DNA of 64,000 bases, from the NCBI GenBank assembly GCA_029237695.1, contig CM055279.1, positions 496,001 to 560,000 of the forward strand, read 5' to 3'. The first letter of the stretch is position 1; every line of letters starts with the position of its first letter. The notes beneath the pieces were generated by a model that made no database searches, was not told the origin of the DNA, and saw only the letters and a program-made list of their open reading frames with translations. Shown here piece after piece: positions 56,101 to 64,000 of this stretch. The position numbers and the translations under genes are program-made. This stretch comes from Conchocele bisecta (lineage: Eukaryota > Mollusca > Bivalvia > Lucinida > Thyasiridae).

Positions 56101-59100
56101 AAACAGGTCTTCATGCATTATTGTCCAGTTTGTAGAGTGCGCAAAACAAAAAAGGGAGATAACTGAAAAATTAGCTACACAAGAGTTGTCATTCTTGTGC
56201 GCGACACACCTCCGGGTCGTGGTCTATGCATGTGTGAAGTTTCATGAAAATATTCCAAAGGGTGGTCGAGTTATGCTCCGGACAGGAAATCAGTGAGCGA
56301 AAACAAAAAAGGGAGATAACTCAAAAATTAGCTATGCAAGAGTTGTCATTCTTGTGCACGACACACCTTCGGTTCGTGGTCTAATTGAATGTGTTTCATG
56401 AAAATATTCCAAAGGGTGGTCGAGTTATGGTCAATCAGTGCGCGAAACAAAAAAGGGAGATAACTAAAAAATTAGCTATGCAAGAGTTGTCATTCTTGTG
56501 CGCAACACACCTTCGGGTCGTGGTCTATGCATGTGTGAAGTTTCATGAAAATATTCGAAAGGGTGGTGGAGTTATGCTCCAGACACGAAATCAGTGCGAG
56601 AAACAAAAAAGGGAGATAACTCAAAAATTAGCTATGCAAGAGTTGTCATTCTTGTGCGCGACACACCTTCGGGTCGTGGTCTATGCATGTGTGAAGTTTC
56701 ATGAAAATATTCCAAAGGGTGTTCGAGTTATGCTCCGGACAAAAAGTGTCTGCGGCGGATGCGGACGCGGACGGCGGATGCGGACCGCGGACGCGGCGCG
56801 CTGTCAAATCCATAGTATCCCCCTAAAGAGATAAGTTCCAAATACTAGAAGTTGTCTGACCTGTGTGCTGGCACAGATGGTGAGATTCTTGGCCGTGTCC
56901 ATCACACCGCCTCGTACCAGCAACAACAACAGCAGGGCCGGCGCAAACAACAGCACGTTCATCTTTATAGAGACGGCAACACTGGAAGGTATTTGTGGCT
57001 GTGACTGGAGAAATGTGGCTTATGTGTTTTTGTGACTAGTGTAGATCCAGATAAGGCTGTGCATCCGCAGGCTGATCAGGATCTGCACTGTTTGCTATTC
57101 CATCAATGAAACACATCTGTCGTGCTTCTAACAAGCAATATAGATTGCTATCAGGCTACATACGTGTAATTTGATCAGGAGCCACACTGGTCACAAATCT
57201 CAAAAGCCCCATTAAAGTACAATGCTCATGGTTGGGAGAGAGAATTACCTCACACAGGTTGAAGTAATGGACGGAGGTCTATAAATACATTAAATATGCC
57301 GAAAAACATCTATAAATACATTAAATGTGCCTAAAAACATCAATAAAAAATAAAAATAAGCTAAAAAAATAGTTTTTGCTCCCTCCATATACGAGTCTAT
57401 ATGGAGGGAGTAAAAAACATTTTTTTAGCTTATTTTTTTTTTCCTTTATTGATGCTTTTAGGTATATTTAATGTATTTATAGACCTCGGTCCGTTACTTC
57501 AACCTGTGTTACCTCATTGTTGTATATCGCTGTGTTTAGCCAATATTTATTTTATTATCAAATTGACAAAACAATCACGGCTCATGCAGAATTTTGTGGT
57601 AATGTTCGACATAATTTTAATATGGAAGATTTTTAATCAATATTGGCAATGTGATATGTCGGGTGGACCCAATTTGCAGAACTTCAAAATCAAGTCCAGG
57701 AATATCCTCATACACAGAAAATGGACACATAATATTGATGTCCAGTAGCATTATAAAGCCATTTAAGTCCCGTAATACCTGTATATGAAGCATCCCAGCG
57801 ACCACCGATCATTGAGGAACATCGCCATGGCAACGTAGAGAAACACCATGGCAACAGGGTCATTAAACATGCGCAGGATGTAGATGGAGTGGATACGGTA
57901 CGACGCACAGCACATGAAGAAGAACACATATGGTGGCACCTGTGGACAAAACTTAATTTTTGAAAAGTGATATCAAGTTTAAGCTAAGGGTGATTCCAAA
58001 ATTAAACGTGTGGAGGGTGGGTGGGGGGGGGGGGGGGGCCAGTGAATAACAGTAATTATTTAATTATGGGCTCCAGTGAAAACCGGCAATTATTTAATTA
58101 TGGGATCGAGTGAAACACTACAAAACATTAATGGTGGTATCGGTAATTACCATACGTCACATCCCGCGCGTTTTTGTCCACTTGAGCGAAAATATAAGCG
58201 CGGGAAATTGTGGGTTCGCAGTGTAAAACTGCAAAAAATTAATGGTGGTATCGGTAATTACCATACGTCTCGTCACAGACATAGAATACAGAGATTGGCA
58301 GGTTCCTATTAATGCTATTTATTGTACTAAATTTCAGGTGAAATTGAGTTTTCCGCATACATTACATGCACGTATGTACGTAGAACGCAATTCGAACTAG
58401 CATGGTTTTATAAATACATGTATGTGCATACGTACATGTAGAACGCAAATCCAACACACATGCTGTCTACACATGCATGGGCAAATCGTATTTCAAAAAG
58501 CGGAAGGCGAGATCGAGAGCGCAAATATGCAAGATTGTAACATAAAAAAAATATACCGCCGTACCCACCCATCCCCTACTAGCACATTTGCAACATATCC
58601 TTTTCGGTCTAGCTGCACACCTGATGGTGTTTACAATCATCAGTCGGTAATCCATTTTCACGTGCAAAGTGTGACTGACCTTTAGAACTTGGCGGAAATG
58701 AACATACCAAAACCACGCTATGTAGTCGCTCACGTCATCGAATTGACGCATTAGCTTGTGCAGTTTCACATTTGTTTGATTTCTTGATAAAAGCAAGATT
58801 TGGCAGCACATGAGAATCGTCTCCTAAGTAAGACAATTTTCATATTTTGTCAAAATATGTTTTTGTAAAGAAATACAAATGTACCAATATATTCAGGTTT
58901 TCTTTTCACATTTGTCTGATGACTTAATAAAACATGTTTTGGCAACACATAAGAATCGTCTCCTTAGACGAGTGTAATATTTTGTAAAAAAAAATGGTTT
59001 TCACATTTGTTTGATTTCTTAGACCGTGCAAACATGGTGGCGAGGAAATATGATCGATTACACACCGTGAAAATCTTGTTTGAACGTAAATGTCAATTGT

Positions 59101-61388
59101 CACGTAGGCCATTTCAGTTTACCGCGCGTTACGTCAGCTGTTATTCTAAGTACGTTTGGTCATTACTTTCCTTCGTTTATAAGGTGGGTCAGTAATTTTT
59201 ATTGATGGGTGGTGGGGTTGACTTTTTTTTTTTATATGGATGGGTGGTGGGGCTGGTTTTTTTTTTTATTGACAGGGGGGTGGTTTTTTTTCTTATTTTT
59301 TCCAAATGATGGGGTTGGTGGGTTCGTAATATTTTTAGAATTGATGGTTGCCCCGGGGGGCAAGAAAATTGTTATTGATGGGTGGTGGGGTTTGAAAAAA
59401 AGTTCCGCCTACCCCCCCCCCCCCCAACGATTAATTCTGGAATTGCCCTAATAAACATGTAAAAATACAGAGGTACACTTCTACCACTTCAGAGCTGAGC
59501 CAGGATAAACTTTGAGATCAAAAGAAACTAGAAAATGTGTTCATAGAACACGGATGCCCCACATATCACTTTGATAATAAATGAGGCCAAATTCCAAGTG
59601 AAAAGTTTTTTTTACCTGAGCATTAAAGTTTTGTGACGGACGGACGGACGGACGGGACGGACAAGGGTAACACTAAATGCCCCCTCCACTATCGTGGTGG
59701 GGCATAAAAAGTTTATGTGGCATTCTATTTATCAGTTTATATTGTATGCTAAAAAATGTACAATATACACAGACTGTTAATTTTTTTTAAATAACAGACT
59801 TATTAATGTGGCATCATTACAGTCCATAAGCAGCTGGTAAAATATGTGTCTGTGACTGGAGAAAATGGGCTTATGGGATTTGTGACCAGTGTAGATCCAT
59901 GTAACCTGATAATAATATATATATTGCTTATTAGAAGTGTTTCATTGATGGAATGGTGAACAGTGTAGATTCTGATCCAACTGTGTGGATGTACAGGCTG
60001 ATCTGGATCTACACTGGTCACAAAACCCATAAGCCCCATTTCTATAGTCACAGCCACAGTATGACTTCGGTTTTATTGGTGCAGTTCCTGAGCAGCTAGC
60101 ACATTCATGCAGTCGGATAGTTCTAAAGAGTTATATAGGCCATGAATGGACTTCGCAGATGAGGTCAATTCTTTACTCGACTAGACAAAAAGTCAGCAAG
60201 CCCTTTTTGTCATGGTGAATCATATTTATTATTGTGAACTGAATTGGTAATTTCTTACCCTTTTTGCGTGCCTGTATACACTGAAGACGACTAGGAGAGA
60301 GATGAGGTAGATGGCAGTGAAGACATATTGGGCCCTCCGCACATTGCTACCATGGTCTGTGATGTAATACAGTAGGCCGTATATATACACAAACCCCGCC
60401 GGGTAACTGCAATATTAAATATAGATAAGTTTTTCATGTTTTTTTGGCTTCAGTATAAATATACAGGTGTTCAGTATATTGTGGGGGGATACCGGTACTA
60501 TTTGCATACAGCCTCAGGTAAACAATACATTGTAGGGAGATACCGGTACTCGGTTCATTATCTCGGCATTACCTTTTCTAATGACTTAATCATATTGATA
60601 ACATTACTAAAAAGGCAAATCAAGCTTTAGGCTTCCTGAGTAGAAACATCAAGGTACACTCTGAACTACTGAAATCTACTGCTTACAAGACCCTCGTACG
60701 TCCCCAGCTGGAGTACTGCTCTTCAGTCTAGTCATCACACACCGAAAGTCATAAACCAGATCGAAAGTGTACAAAACCGAGCAGCTCGCTGGGTAAAACA
60801 CGATTATGCCAGAACTTCAAGTGTCACTGCAATGAGGTCCCTTGAACTCCGTTGCATTGATCAGAGATTAATCATGTTCTATAAAATTATTAATTCACTT
60901 GTCGCTATGCCAATCCCAGAATATATAACCCTAAATCCTAGACCAAGTAGATCCTCACACCATCTGGCCTACCAAACATCCGCAGACTATTAGAAGCACT
61001 CCTAAAACCCAAGAACTATTATACCTTGGAACTCCCTCCACCCCTCTATTGTGGTCCTTCCACTCCCCTAGTTCAGCTTGGATGTAAGCCAAGTTGAACA
61101 TGCCTCTCCATAGTTTGTCTGTCCTGCTGTTTTTAACACTCTGAATTTCTCTACATGCTGTTATCTTTTACTCAACTAACAGCCTTGTCGGTGACACGCA
61201 AAAGTCTAGGTCCCCAATATGGGTTTAACTATCTGGAAGATAGATAGATAGTACTACTGTACTACTAGTGATCATGTAGAGAACTTACACCAGCGGTCCT
61301 GTGTCCCCCTTCAGCTGCGTGTAGTCATACGTCCCATTTACAACACCCTCCACCTCCTGCATGTACGCCACCCAGTCTATCTCCGTGT
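37212..61388 (-). CDS. ALG3: ALG3, dolichyl-P-Man:Man5GlcNAc2-PP-dolichol alpha-1,3-mannosyltransferase (exons joined)
   Basis: The enzyme (GT58 family) is a multi-pass ER membrane protein. It uses dolichyl-phosphate-mannose in the lumen to add the sixth mannose, alpha-1,3-linked, to the N-glycan precursor. Eight exons on the minus strand join in phase: 61388-61289, 60406-60259, 57939-57779, 56981-56861, 48374-48169, 45338-45277, 38313-38178 and 37389-37212 (1112 bases, about 370 codons, ending TAG). Family blocks are clear: [62 protein letters not shown] and [11 protein letters not shown]. About 40-50 N-terminal codons are missing; their exon is not recognisable up to 64000. All introns are GT-AG except the sixth, which is AT-AC. 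Confidence 0.93.
37738..37880 (-). mobile_element. SINE core, head missing
   Basis: It shares the core TCATATAGAGACGGGACCAC and AGTTTAAAGTCTCATC (plus strand) with the copies at 36601 and 48437. It lies in an ALG3 intron. Confidence 0.6.
38106..38156. repeat. Perfect 23-bp hairpin next to an ALG3 splice donor
   Basis: AGTGGAAGAAGGGGGCTAAC plus TCC at 38106-38128 pairs fully with 38134-38156 around a 5-base loop. It begins 21 bases into the intron after the donor GTCAGT at 38177. Confidence 0.9.
38178..38313 (-). CDS. ALG3: ALG3 exon after the AT-AC intron
   Basis: The exon starts after GGTAC (AC acceptor) and reads [15 protein letters not shown], then [16 protein letters not shown] and LPVVV. 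It ends at a GTCAGT donor. The acceptor lies 10 bases after a branch-site-like TCCTTAAC. A GT-AG reading with the ACAG at 38299-38296 would drop conserved residues LFT and is not needed. Confidence 0.9.
38370..38525. mobile_element. Fragment of a tandem-core family ending in GGCGGGCGGGCG
   Basis: It shares GATGGCCGCGGCCTGCATGT and the AAAAACTTTAACC block with 62270-62400. It ends in CCGACTGTACTGTCGGCGGG, with a small palindrome CCGACTGTACTGTCGG-like stem. Confidence 0.5.
38530..39000. mobile_element. SINE-like repeats
   Basis: The block holds TCATCCGAAAGATGGGTTGG and CTCTTTTGTTACCTGGGAGT, then GTGGCGAGGACCTGGCATCA and the GTAAATATTCAGTTCTGA segment shared with 18400-18480. At least two repeat families abut here. 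No coding sequence was seen. Confidence 0.5.
39345..39459. repeat. 30-bp tandem repeat (ATTAGAGTGAACCAGTCTGT)
   Basis: About four units of 30-31 bases, each ending TTCCATTTATA, lie just left of the composite element. One more unit lies just right of it at 42611-42640, so the element appears to have landed inside this array. Confidence 0.8.
39460..42590. repeat. Composite tandem-core repeat, copy 1 (about 3.1 kb)
   Basis: It starts AACTAGAAATGGACGCTTGT and ends GCGCGCTGTCAAATCCATAG then TATCCCCC. Inside are about 155-base units (GGGAGATAACTAAAAAATTA ... GTGTGAAGTTTCATGAAAAT) at 39545-39830 and 41930-42540. About 180-base units (CTTGGCGGGGGCAGGACGAA ... GGCGGTAGAGGACCATTAGA) lie at 39915-40885, and A-rich units at 41100-41700. 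A full 3' hairpin, GTATCCCCC...GGGGGATAC, follows at 42582-42610. It matches 53882-56823 in the same order. It lies in the U12 intron of ALG3. Confidence 0.85.
42760..43118. mobile_element. hAT-like MITE, second copy
   Basis: It runs from CAGGGCTCCAGATAAGG to CTTATCTGGAGCTGTG with the CATTTCATTAGAATTGTCTC hairpin, and matches 21138-21551. Confidence 0.7.
43422..43670. mobile_element. TTAA-flanked foldback MITE
   Basis: The ends CCCTTAGACCGCTA and TAGCGGTCTAAGGG are inverted, with TTAA at the left and TTAG at the right. The inner arms GTCGTCTGCTGTT / AACAGCAGACGAC and the central ATGATTCTGAA pair make it a near-full palindrome. Confidence 0.7.
43778..44012. mobile_element. MITE family 2 copy, diverged
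   Basis: The arms ATTCACTAGACTTTGTAC and GTATGAAGTTTTATAGTGAA are recognisable but eroded, and the palindromic centre is replaced by other sequence. Confidence 0.6.
44133..45130. mobile_element. Tandem-core element with four 190-bp units
   Basis: It starts AACAAGAGTGCCGCAAGTC. The units begin AATGTAGAAAAAATGGC at 44351, 44541, 44731 and 44921, an exact 190-base step. They are followed by a GCCCGCCCGCACCCGCCCGC run and a final hairpin (ATACGTACCG...CGGTCGTAT, about 45101-45121). The plan is the same as for the element at 30188. Confidence 0.75.
45277..45338 (-). CDS. ALG3: ALG3 exon before the AT-AC intron
   Basis: This 62-base exon follows acceptor TATTGCAG and reads [20 protein letters not shown] in frame with the previous exon (phase 2). 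It ends directly at ATATCCTTT, with no GT donor nearby. The variable sequence followed by LSP fits the cytosolic loop before the last conserved block of the enzyme. Confidence 0.83.
45650..47238. mobile_element. Tandem-core element with ~164-bp units, CGCA microsatellite and hairpin
   Basis: About nine units (TGACCTTGACCTTGGGATCA ... TTACAGGAATGCATGTGTGA ... TCTCTGATGTTAAGTTTTG) run from about 45660 to 47100. They lead into (CGCA)n at 47104-47186 and end in the hairpin TATACACCCCC...GGGGGGTATA (47203-47233). Unit steps are 164-166 bases in the later copies. The element lies in the ALG3 intron 45339-48168. Confidence 0.8.
48169..48374 (-). CDS. ALG3: ALG3 exon, middle membrane region
   Basis: The acceptor TTCCAG precedes [15 protein letters not shown]. 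The exon goes on with [17 protein letters not shown] (a family hallmark) and a membrane segment, [16 protein letters not shown], and ends at donor GTGAAA. The phase is 0 in and 2 out, in keeping with both neighbours. Confidence 0.92.
48437..48628 (-). mobile_element. tRNA-headed SINE adjoining the 73-bp array
   Basis: On the minus strand the head GGCTGTGGCGCAGGGGATAT ... GTGAGTTCAATCC leads into the SINE core (GATGAGACTTTAAATTG, CCCGTCTCTGTAAGACC). The head matches the 73-bp satellite unit, which starts just beyond the MITE at 48630-49173. So the SINE reads as one body with many copies of its head stacked upstream. Confidence 0.7.
48630..49173. mobile_element. 544-bp foldback MITE with TA duplication
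   Basis: The ends CTGTCTGTTTCACGAAAG and CTTTCGTGAAACAGACAG are inverted and lie between TA dinucleotides (48628-48629 and 49174-49175). The arms pair over some 200 bases (TTTCGTGAAATTCGGTCAAA with its counterpart). It splits the SINE head from the satellite and so arrived after the array began. Confidence 0.85.
49176..53620 (-). repeat. 73-bp satellite derived from a SINE tRNA-like head, about 61 units
   Basis: Unit, plus strand: GGTGAAGATTGAACTCACAA, CCTCCGGTATTGATGCCCAA, TGCCATATCCCCTGGGCCAC, AGCCCATCCCTAG. The complement carries a box-A-like TGTGGCCCAGGGGATA and a box-B-like GAGTTCAATC at tRNA spacing, and the unit length equals a tRNA. Some units have a short insert, GAATGGAATGGAATAGTGCT. 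The long ORFs on both strands exist only because the unit lacks stops in most frames and its length is not a multiple of three. Confidence 0.88.
50733..52319. repeat. Higher-order duplication inside the 73-bp array (989-base step)
   Basis: The stretch 50733-51330 recurs almost unchanged at 51722-52319, including the ATGGAATGGAATAGTGCTTA insert (51221 and 52210). Another stretch, near 51361-51720, recurs near 52690-53050 with a step of 1329. These are block duplications, more recent than the spread of single units. Confidence 0.8.
53882..56823. repeat. Composite tandem-core repeat, copy 2 (about 2.9 kb)
   Basis: It matches 39460-42590 in the same orientation with few differences and several small deletions (the A-rich block at 41440-41690 is largely missing). 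It stops inside the 3' hairpin: the left half TATCCCCC is present and the right half is absent. Its flanks differ from those of copy 1. It lies in a different ALG3 intron (48375-56860), directly before an exon. Confidence 0.85.
56861..56981 (-). CDS. ALG3: ALG3 exon
   Basis: After acceptor TTCCAG it reads [17 protein letters not shown], a conserved membrane block, then ICASTQ before donor GTCAGA. It begins 37 bases from the end of the composite repeat, so the intron's donor-side sequence is short. Confidence 0.92.
56994..57214. mobile_element. MITE family 1 copy in an ALG3 intron
   Basis: The left arm TGTGGCTGTGACTGGAGAAA is intact. The right arm (CACACTGGTCACAAATCTCA) lacks its last 15 bases. 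It begins 13 bases upstream of an ALG3 exon and overlaps the expected polypyrimidine/branch region. Confidence 0.75.
57240..57520. repeat. Large palindrome
   Basis: TTACCTCACACAGGTTGAAG at 57247 is mirrored by CTTCAACCTGTGTTACCTC near 57497-57515. The centre is CTCCCTCCATATACGAGTCT with its complement. Each arm is about 130 bases. This is a foldback element. Confidence 0.8.
57779..57939 (-). CDS. ALG3: ALG3 exon
   Basis: Acceptor CCACAG precedes [20 protein letters not shown] and then [17 protein letters not shown], among the most conserved parts of the enzyme. It ends at donor GTATTA, a weak but acceptable site. Phase 0 in, 2 out. Confidence 0.93.
58040..59190. repeat. Low-complexity and short direct repeats in an ALG3 intron
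   Basis: TTAATGGTGGTATCGGTAAT occurs twice (58128 and 58240). CACATTTGTTTGATTTCTTG-type segments with GAATCGTCTCCT recur at 58768, 58910 and 59000. No gene was seen. Confidence 0.55.
59525..59707. mobile_element. Short tandem-core family member, no core units left
   Basis: It starts AACTAGAAAATGTGTTCATA, shares the ATAATAAATGAGGCCAAATT block with 39826 and 54260, then has a GACGGACGGACGGACG run and ends in the hairpin ATGCCCCCTCCACTATCGTG/GTGGGGCAT. It is the minimal version of the family: 5' end, simple repeat, 3' hairpin. Confidence 0.7.
59845..60058. mobile_element. MITE family 1 copy
   Basis: It runs from TGTGTCTGTGACTGGAGAAA to CTATAGTCACAGCCACA with both arms about 55 bases. The interior is partly inverted (TTTCATTGATGGAATGG). 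Confidence 0.8.
60259..60406 (-). CDS. ALG3: ALG3 exon
   Basis: Acceptor TTGCAG, then [37 protein letters not shown] and donor GTAAGA. It carries the first clear membrane segments visible in this window. Confidence 0.93.
60577..61250 (+). mobile_element. 3' end of a non-LTR retrotransposon
   Basis: The plus strand reads [16 protein letters not shown] and [14 protein letters not shown], the conserved stretch after the reverse transcriptase in Jockey/CR1-type LINEs. Frame changes follow (VQNRAARWV in another frame). The end is an AGATAGATAGATAG tail at about 61237-61250. It is a dead copy in an ALG3 intron. Confidence 0.78.
61289..61388 (-). CDS. ALG3: ALG3 exon, first one visible
   Basis: Acceptor TATTTTCAG, then [18 protein letters not shown] and [12 protein letters not shown], ending at donor GTAAGT. 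The acidic luminal loop with E-I-D-W is the catalytic-loop hallmark of the family. It starts at phase 1, so an upstream exon must supply the first base of its first codon. Confidence 0.93.
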
Positions 61389-61589
61389 CTGAAAATAGGT
61401 AGAGGATATGTTGAGAAATCACCAGATCTTGCAGGCCTGGCATTGAAGTAGACTAGCTGGCTGTTGCCATATGGATCCATATTTTATGAATACTAAAGGT
61501 TTTGTACAAATTTCAGTACTTCAAAATTGCTAAAACATTGATGTGAATCGAAAACCGAGTGCTGTCGATTACTACTATCGATTACCATA

Positions 61590-62160
61590 TACATGTACAG
61601 CTGAATCTCGTTATCTCGATATCGTTTATCTCGAAATACCTGCTTATCTCGATATACGTCTCAGTTCCCGGCAGAATTCCCTATATAGATCATATATTTT
61701 ACTCCTGATAACTCGATATCGGATACGTCGATATATCGGTTTAGTCGAAGTGGAAATCTAGTCCCGATAGTATGTAGTATGTTTCTTTCACATTTTCATT
61801 CTGATATGTTGATGCAAAAATTAAGCGTCCGGCGCTGCCAAGTCTGAATCAGCGCGATTATCTCAGGTAAGTTTTCACACGTCTATAGAAACCAAAGACA
61901 CCACCGCCGCTAAAATGCGTTTAAAGTTGCATGACCAGTTCAAGCAGTTCACTTAACATGGGAATTAATCAATTAAACAGCTTAGAATAAACTGAAGCCG
62001 CGATTTAAGAAAACCCGGAAATAAATTAAAGAGGCATTCTGAAGCAATTTTGTTTGCATTTTTTTCCGATAAATTTGGCGAATTGTTATCTCGAAGTTCG
62101 GATATGTCGATATATTTTCAGCAGTCCATTCGACTTTGAGATAACGAGAATTACCTATAG
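61590..62160. mobile_element. Pogo/Tigger-like MITE
   Basis: CAGCTGAATCTCGTTATCTC at 61600 and GAGATAACGAGAATTACCTA at 62136 form imperfect inverted ends of the kind seen in pogo/Tigger elements, with further TTATCTCGA repeats inside. No transposase. Confidence 0.6.
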
Positions 62161-62254
62161 CTAAGATTATCTGATCTATATTAGTATACAAGAAACGAGG
62201 CAAAGCCACGAAGGCCAGGTTTTTTCCAAGCATAGACACTTTGATAACATAATT

Positions 62255-62720
62255 ATACCCACTTTTGGCAGACTAGATGGCTGTGGCCTGCATGTCGCGC
62301 CTTGGGGCGAGGCATGGACACTAAAAAAAGAGATATAGTAGATGGAAAAACTTTAACCAAAAAACTTTAACCAGACACACGGACGTACGGACAGACGTAT
62401 GCCAAAATGCCGACTATATTGCGCTTTCCGCAAGCGGGCGCGACAATGATGATAAACACCCATGTGAAGTATCAAGGTAATGGGTGAAGCAGTTGCAGAG
62501 ATATAGTACACGAAAAAAACTTTAACAAAAAAATTCAAAGTAATTTGACATTGGGCACAGGGGCCGCACGGTTGAGGGGTAGAATGAAAATATGGATGAT
62601 GATAAACACCCATGTGAAGTTTCAAGGTAATGGGCGAAGCAGTTGCAGAGATATAGTATAACAAAAAACTTTAACCAAAAAACTTTTAACCAGACGTACG
62701 TCAAAAAGTTAACGTTGAAA
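62255..62720. mobile_element. Tandem-core family fragments with AAAAACTTTAACC units
   Basis: GGTAATGGGTGAAGCAGTTG and GGTAATGGGCGAAGCAGTTG head two units of about 160 bases, with ATGATGATAAACACCCATGT. The first part shares GGCTGTGGCCTGCATGTCGC with 38390. Related text (ATGGATGATGATAA) is also at 36035 and 36205. Confidence 0.6.
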
Positions 62721-64000
62721 ATGGCTAAGTCAATTACGTAGAAATAATAGGTCAAGGTAAAAAAAATGGTCACATGTTGGATAGTTGTATGTGGTGGGCA
62801 CCCCTTGGTTATGAAGCTGTGAAAGTTTGGTGATCCTATGTGGTACAGTAACAAAGAAATGGACTCAAACACGAAAACATAACATTGATTGTGGACGCCG
62901 CCCGCCCACCCGGCTTTTGCCAATCCAATAGCCTGGATTTTTCCCAAAAAAAAACCTGGCTAAAAGTCAAATGCAATGGCTTGAAGTTGAAATAAATTAA
63001 CACAAACCAAATCTCCAAGCATAACATACATGTATTATAACTAGTATGACAACCAATCTTTGCGACAATATATATATATATAGATGAATCTATGTAATAG
63101 TAAATATACATATCACTGCCCACCCCTCCCTCTACACCATACACAAGTGTAGATTAATGATCGCCTCCTGTTTAACCCTTAATCATACATGTTCTATTCT
63201 TTTAAAAGATATGTTGTTAACCAAATGGACATCGTTGCGGTGTGGCCAGAAGCCGGGCATGAGTGAGCGACGCGTGGCGGAGTGTTAATAGTTGGTGCCA
63301 TTATTGGACCGGCAATAAAGCGCCGTCATTGATCCCCAGTAGCTGTTCGATCACAGCTCTTCACCTCTACACTGACGTATGTGAAGTTTTCATTACTTGC
63401 CGGAGGAGGTGGTTTCCCCACCATTTATCTCACAGTGTAATGCAGCTTAGGCCGGAATTGGCTGCCCGCATTACTCTGATTAAACATTATTGACTGTAAT
63501 CTGCATCGTCTGAAATCAAACTTTAAAATTTTGGACCATGTAAACTGTCCGATTTAGCTCAGAAGGCTAAACAACTGTCAGCCTGATACTTGCACACACT
63601 TCGCCACTCACTAATATATGGGCAATGTATATCGCCGTGTATTATCATCTCTTTTTCTTTCTTCTTCAGAATATGTGAATCAAATTGTCATCTAACCAAA
63701 TAACAACAGATAAACGCCGCACCTGAACTCGAATAATAGCATCTCGTATATAACGATAAGCCGCTTCGTGTCATAGGAGAATTAACTAGCTAGGTTAAAT
63801 TAACCACCTCATTGCCTCCTTCATTTAATGCACATATTTTGTCTGTATGGCAGATATTAGTAAATTCGGAAACAAATGGGCCAAAGGTCATTGGCCTGAC
63901 ACTTTTTGGGCTCAAATGCCCGGGTTTCGAAGATCCTCGAGCCAATTCCTACCCTTACATTAGCTTAGAAAATCTCAGCTCTACCGATGTGTTCTTCAAC
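62721..64000. other. No feature recognised
   Basis: The stretch contains a TATATATATATA run near 63070 and short ORFs only. I looked for the first exon of ALG3 on the minus strand and found no match to its N-terminal membrane segment. Confidence 0.5.

Noticed and set aside
61400..64000. First exon of ALG3
   Set aside because: No minus-strand frame with a start, a hydrophobic segment and a matching phase-1 donor could be supported.

Overview
The window is metazoan DNA, most likely from a marine mollusc (bivalve or gastropod). The only clear host genes are spliced, with small exons in large repeat-filled introns. The repeats (tandem-core elements ending in a hairpin, tRNA-headed SINEs, foldback MITEs, a Tx1/L1-like LINE) are of types common in molluscs. 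The species cannot be named from the sequence. A 500-base run of N (16295-16794) marks an assembly gap.

Positions 1 to about 15650 are most of an integrated Polinton/Maverick (adintovirus-like) element whose left end lies outside the window. It carries a protein-primed type B DNA polymerase (+), a retrovirus-type integrase (-), several small conserved membrane or unknown proteins, a packaging ATPase (-), a major capsid candidate (-), a penton-like candidate (+), a possible surface protein (+), a membrane protein with a long Ala-Pro repeat (+), and a zinc-finger/coiled-coil ORF (+). Most of these genes are broken by frame changes or a stop. The polymerase is also split by a 1395-bp inverted-repeat element with a GATAG duplication, and the penton-like gene holds a 140-base C run. 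I found no adenain-like protease. The copy looks dead, or its assembly has indel errors.

Positions 15.7-37 kb are repeat-dense. They hold a decayed Tc1 fragment, a C-rich satellite (20.03-21.1 kb), several MITE families (one nested in another), and a compact group of 139-142 bp LTR-like units that each contain a complete tRNA-Thr-like cloverleaf (23.9-24.5 kb). The last exon of an ankyrin-repeat/SOCS-box gene lies at 26378-27515 (+). A 33-bp minisatellite at 28.7-35.4 kb has been split by a 5'-truncated Tx1-like LINE (itself carrying a tandem-core element) and by a 1057-bp element with an 8-bp duplication.

Positions 37.2-61.4 kb on the minus strand hold ALG3, the ER alpha-1,3-mannosyltransferase of N-glycan precursor assembly. 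Eight exons are visible with consistent phase; the first exon is not seen. One 6963-bp intron has AT-AC termini and a U12-type branch site. The introns contain two copies of a ~3-kb composite repeat, two other tandem-core arrays, and a 4.4-kb array of about 61 73-bp units that appears to be an amplified SINE tRNA-like head. The last 2.6 kb holds repeats and no exon I can recognise.
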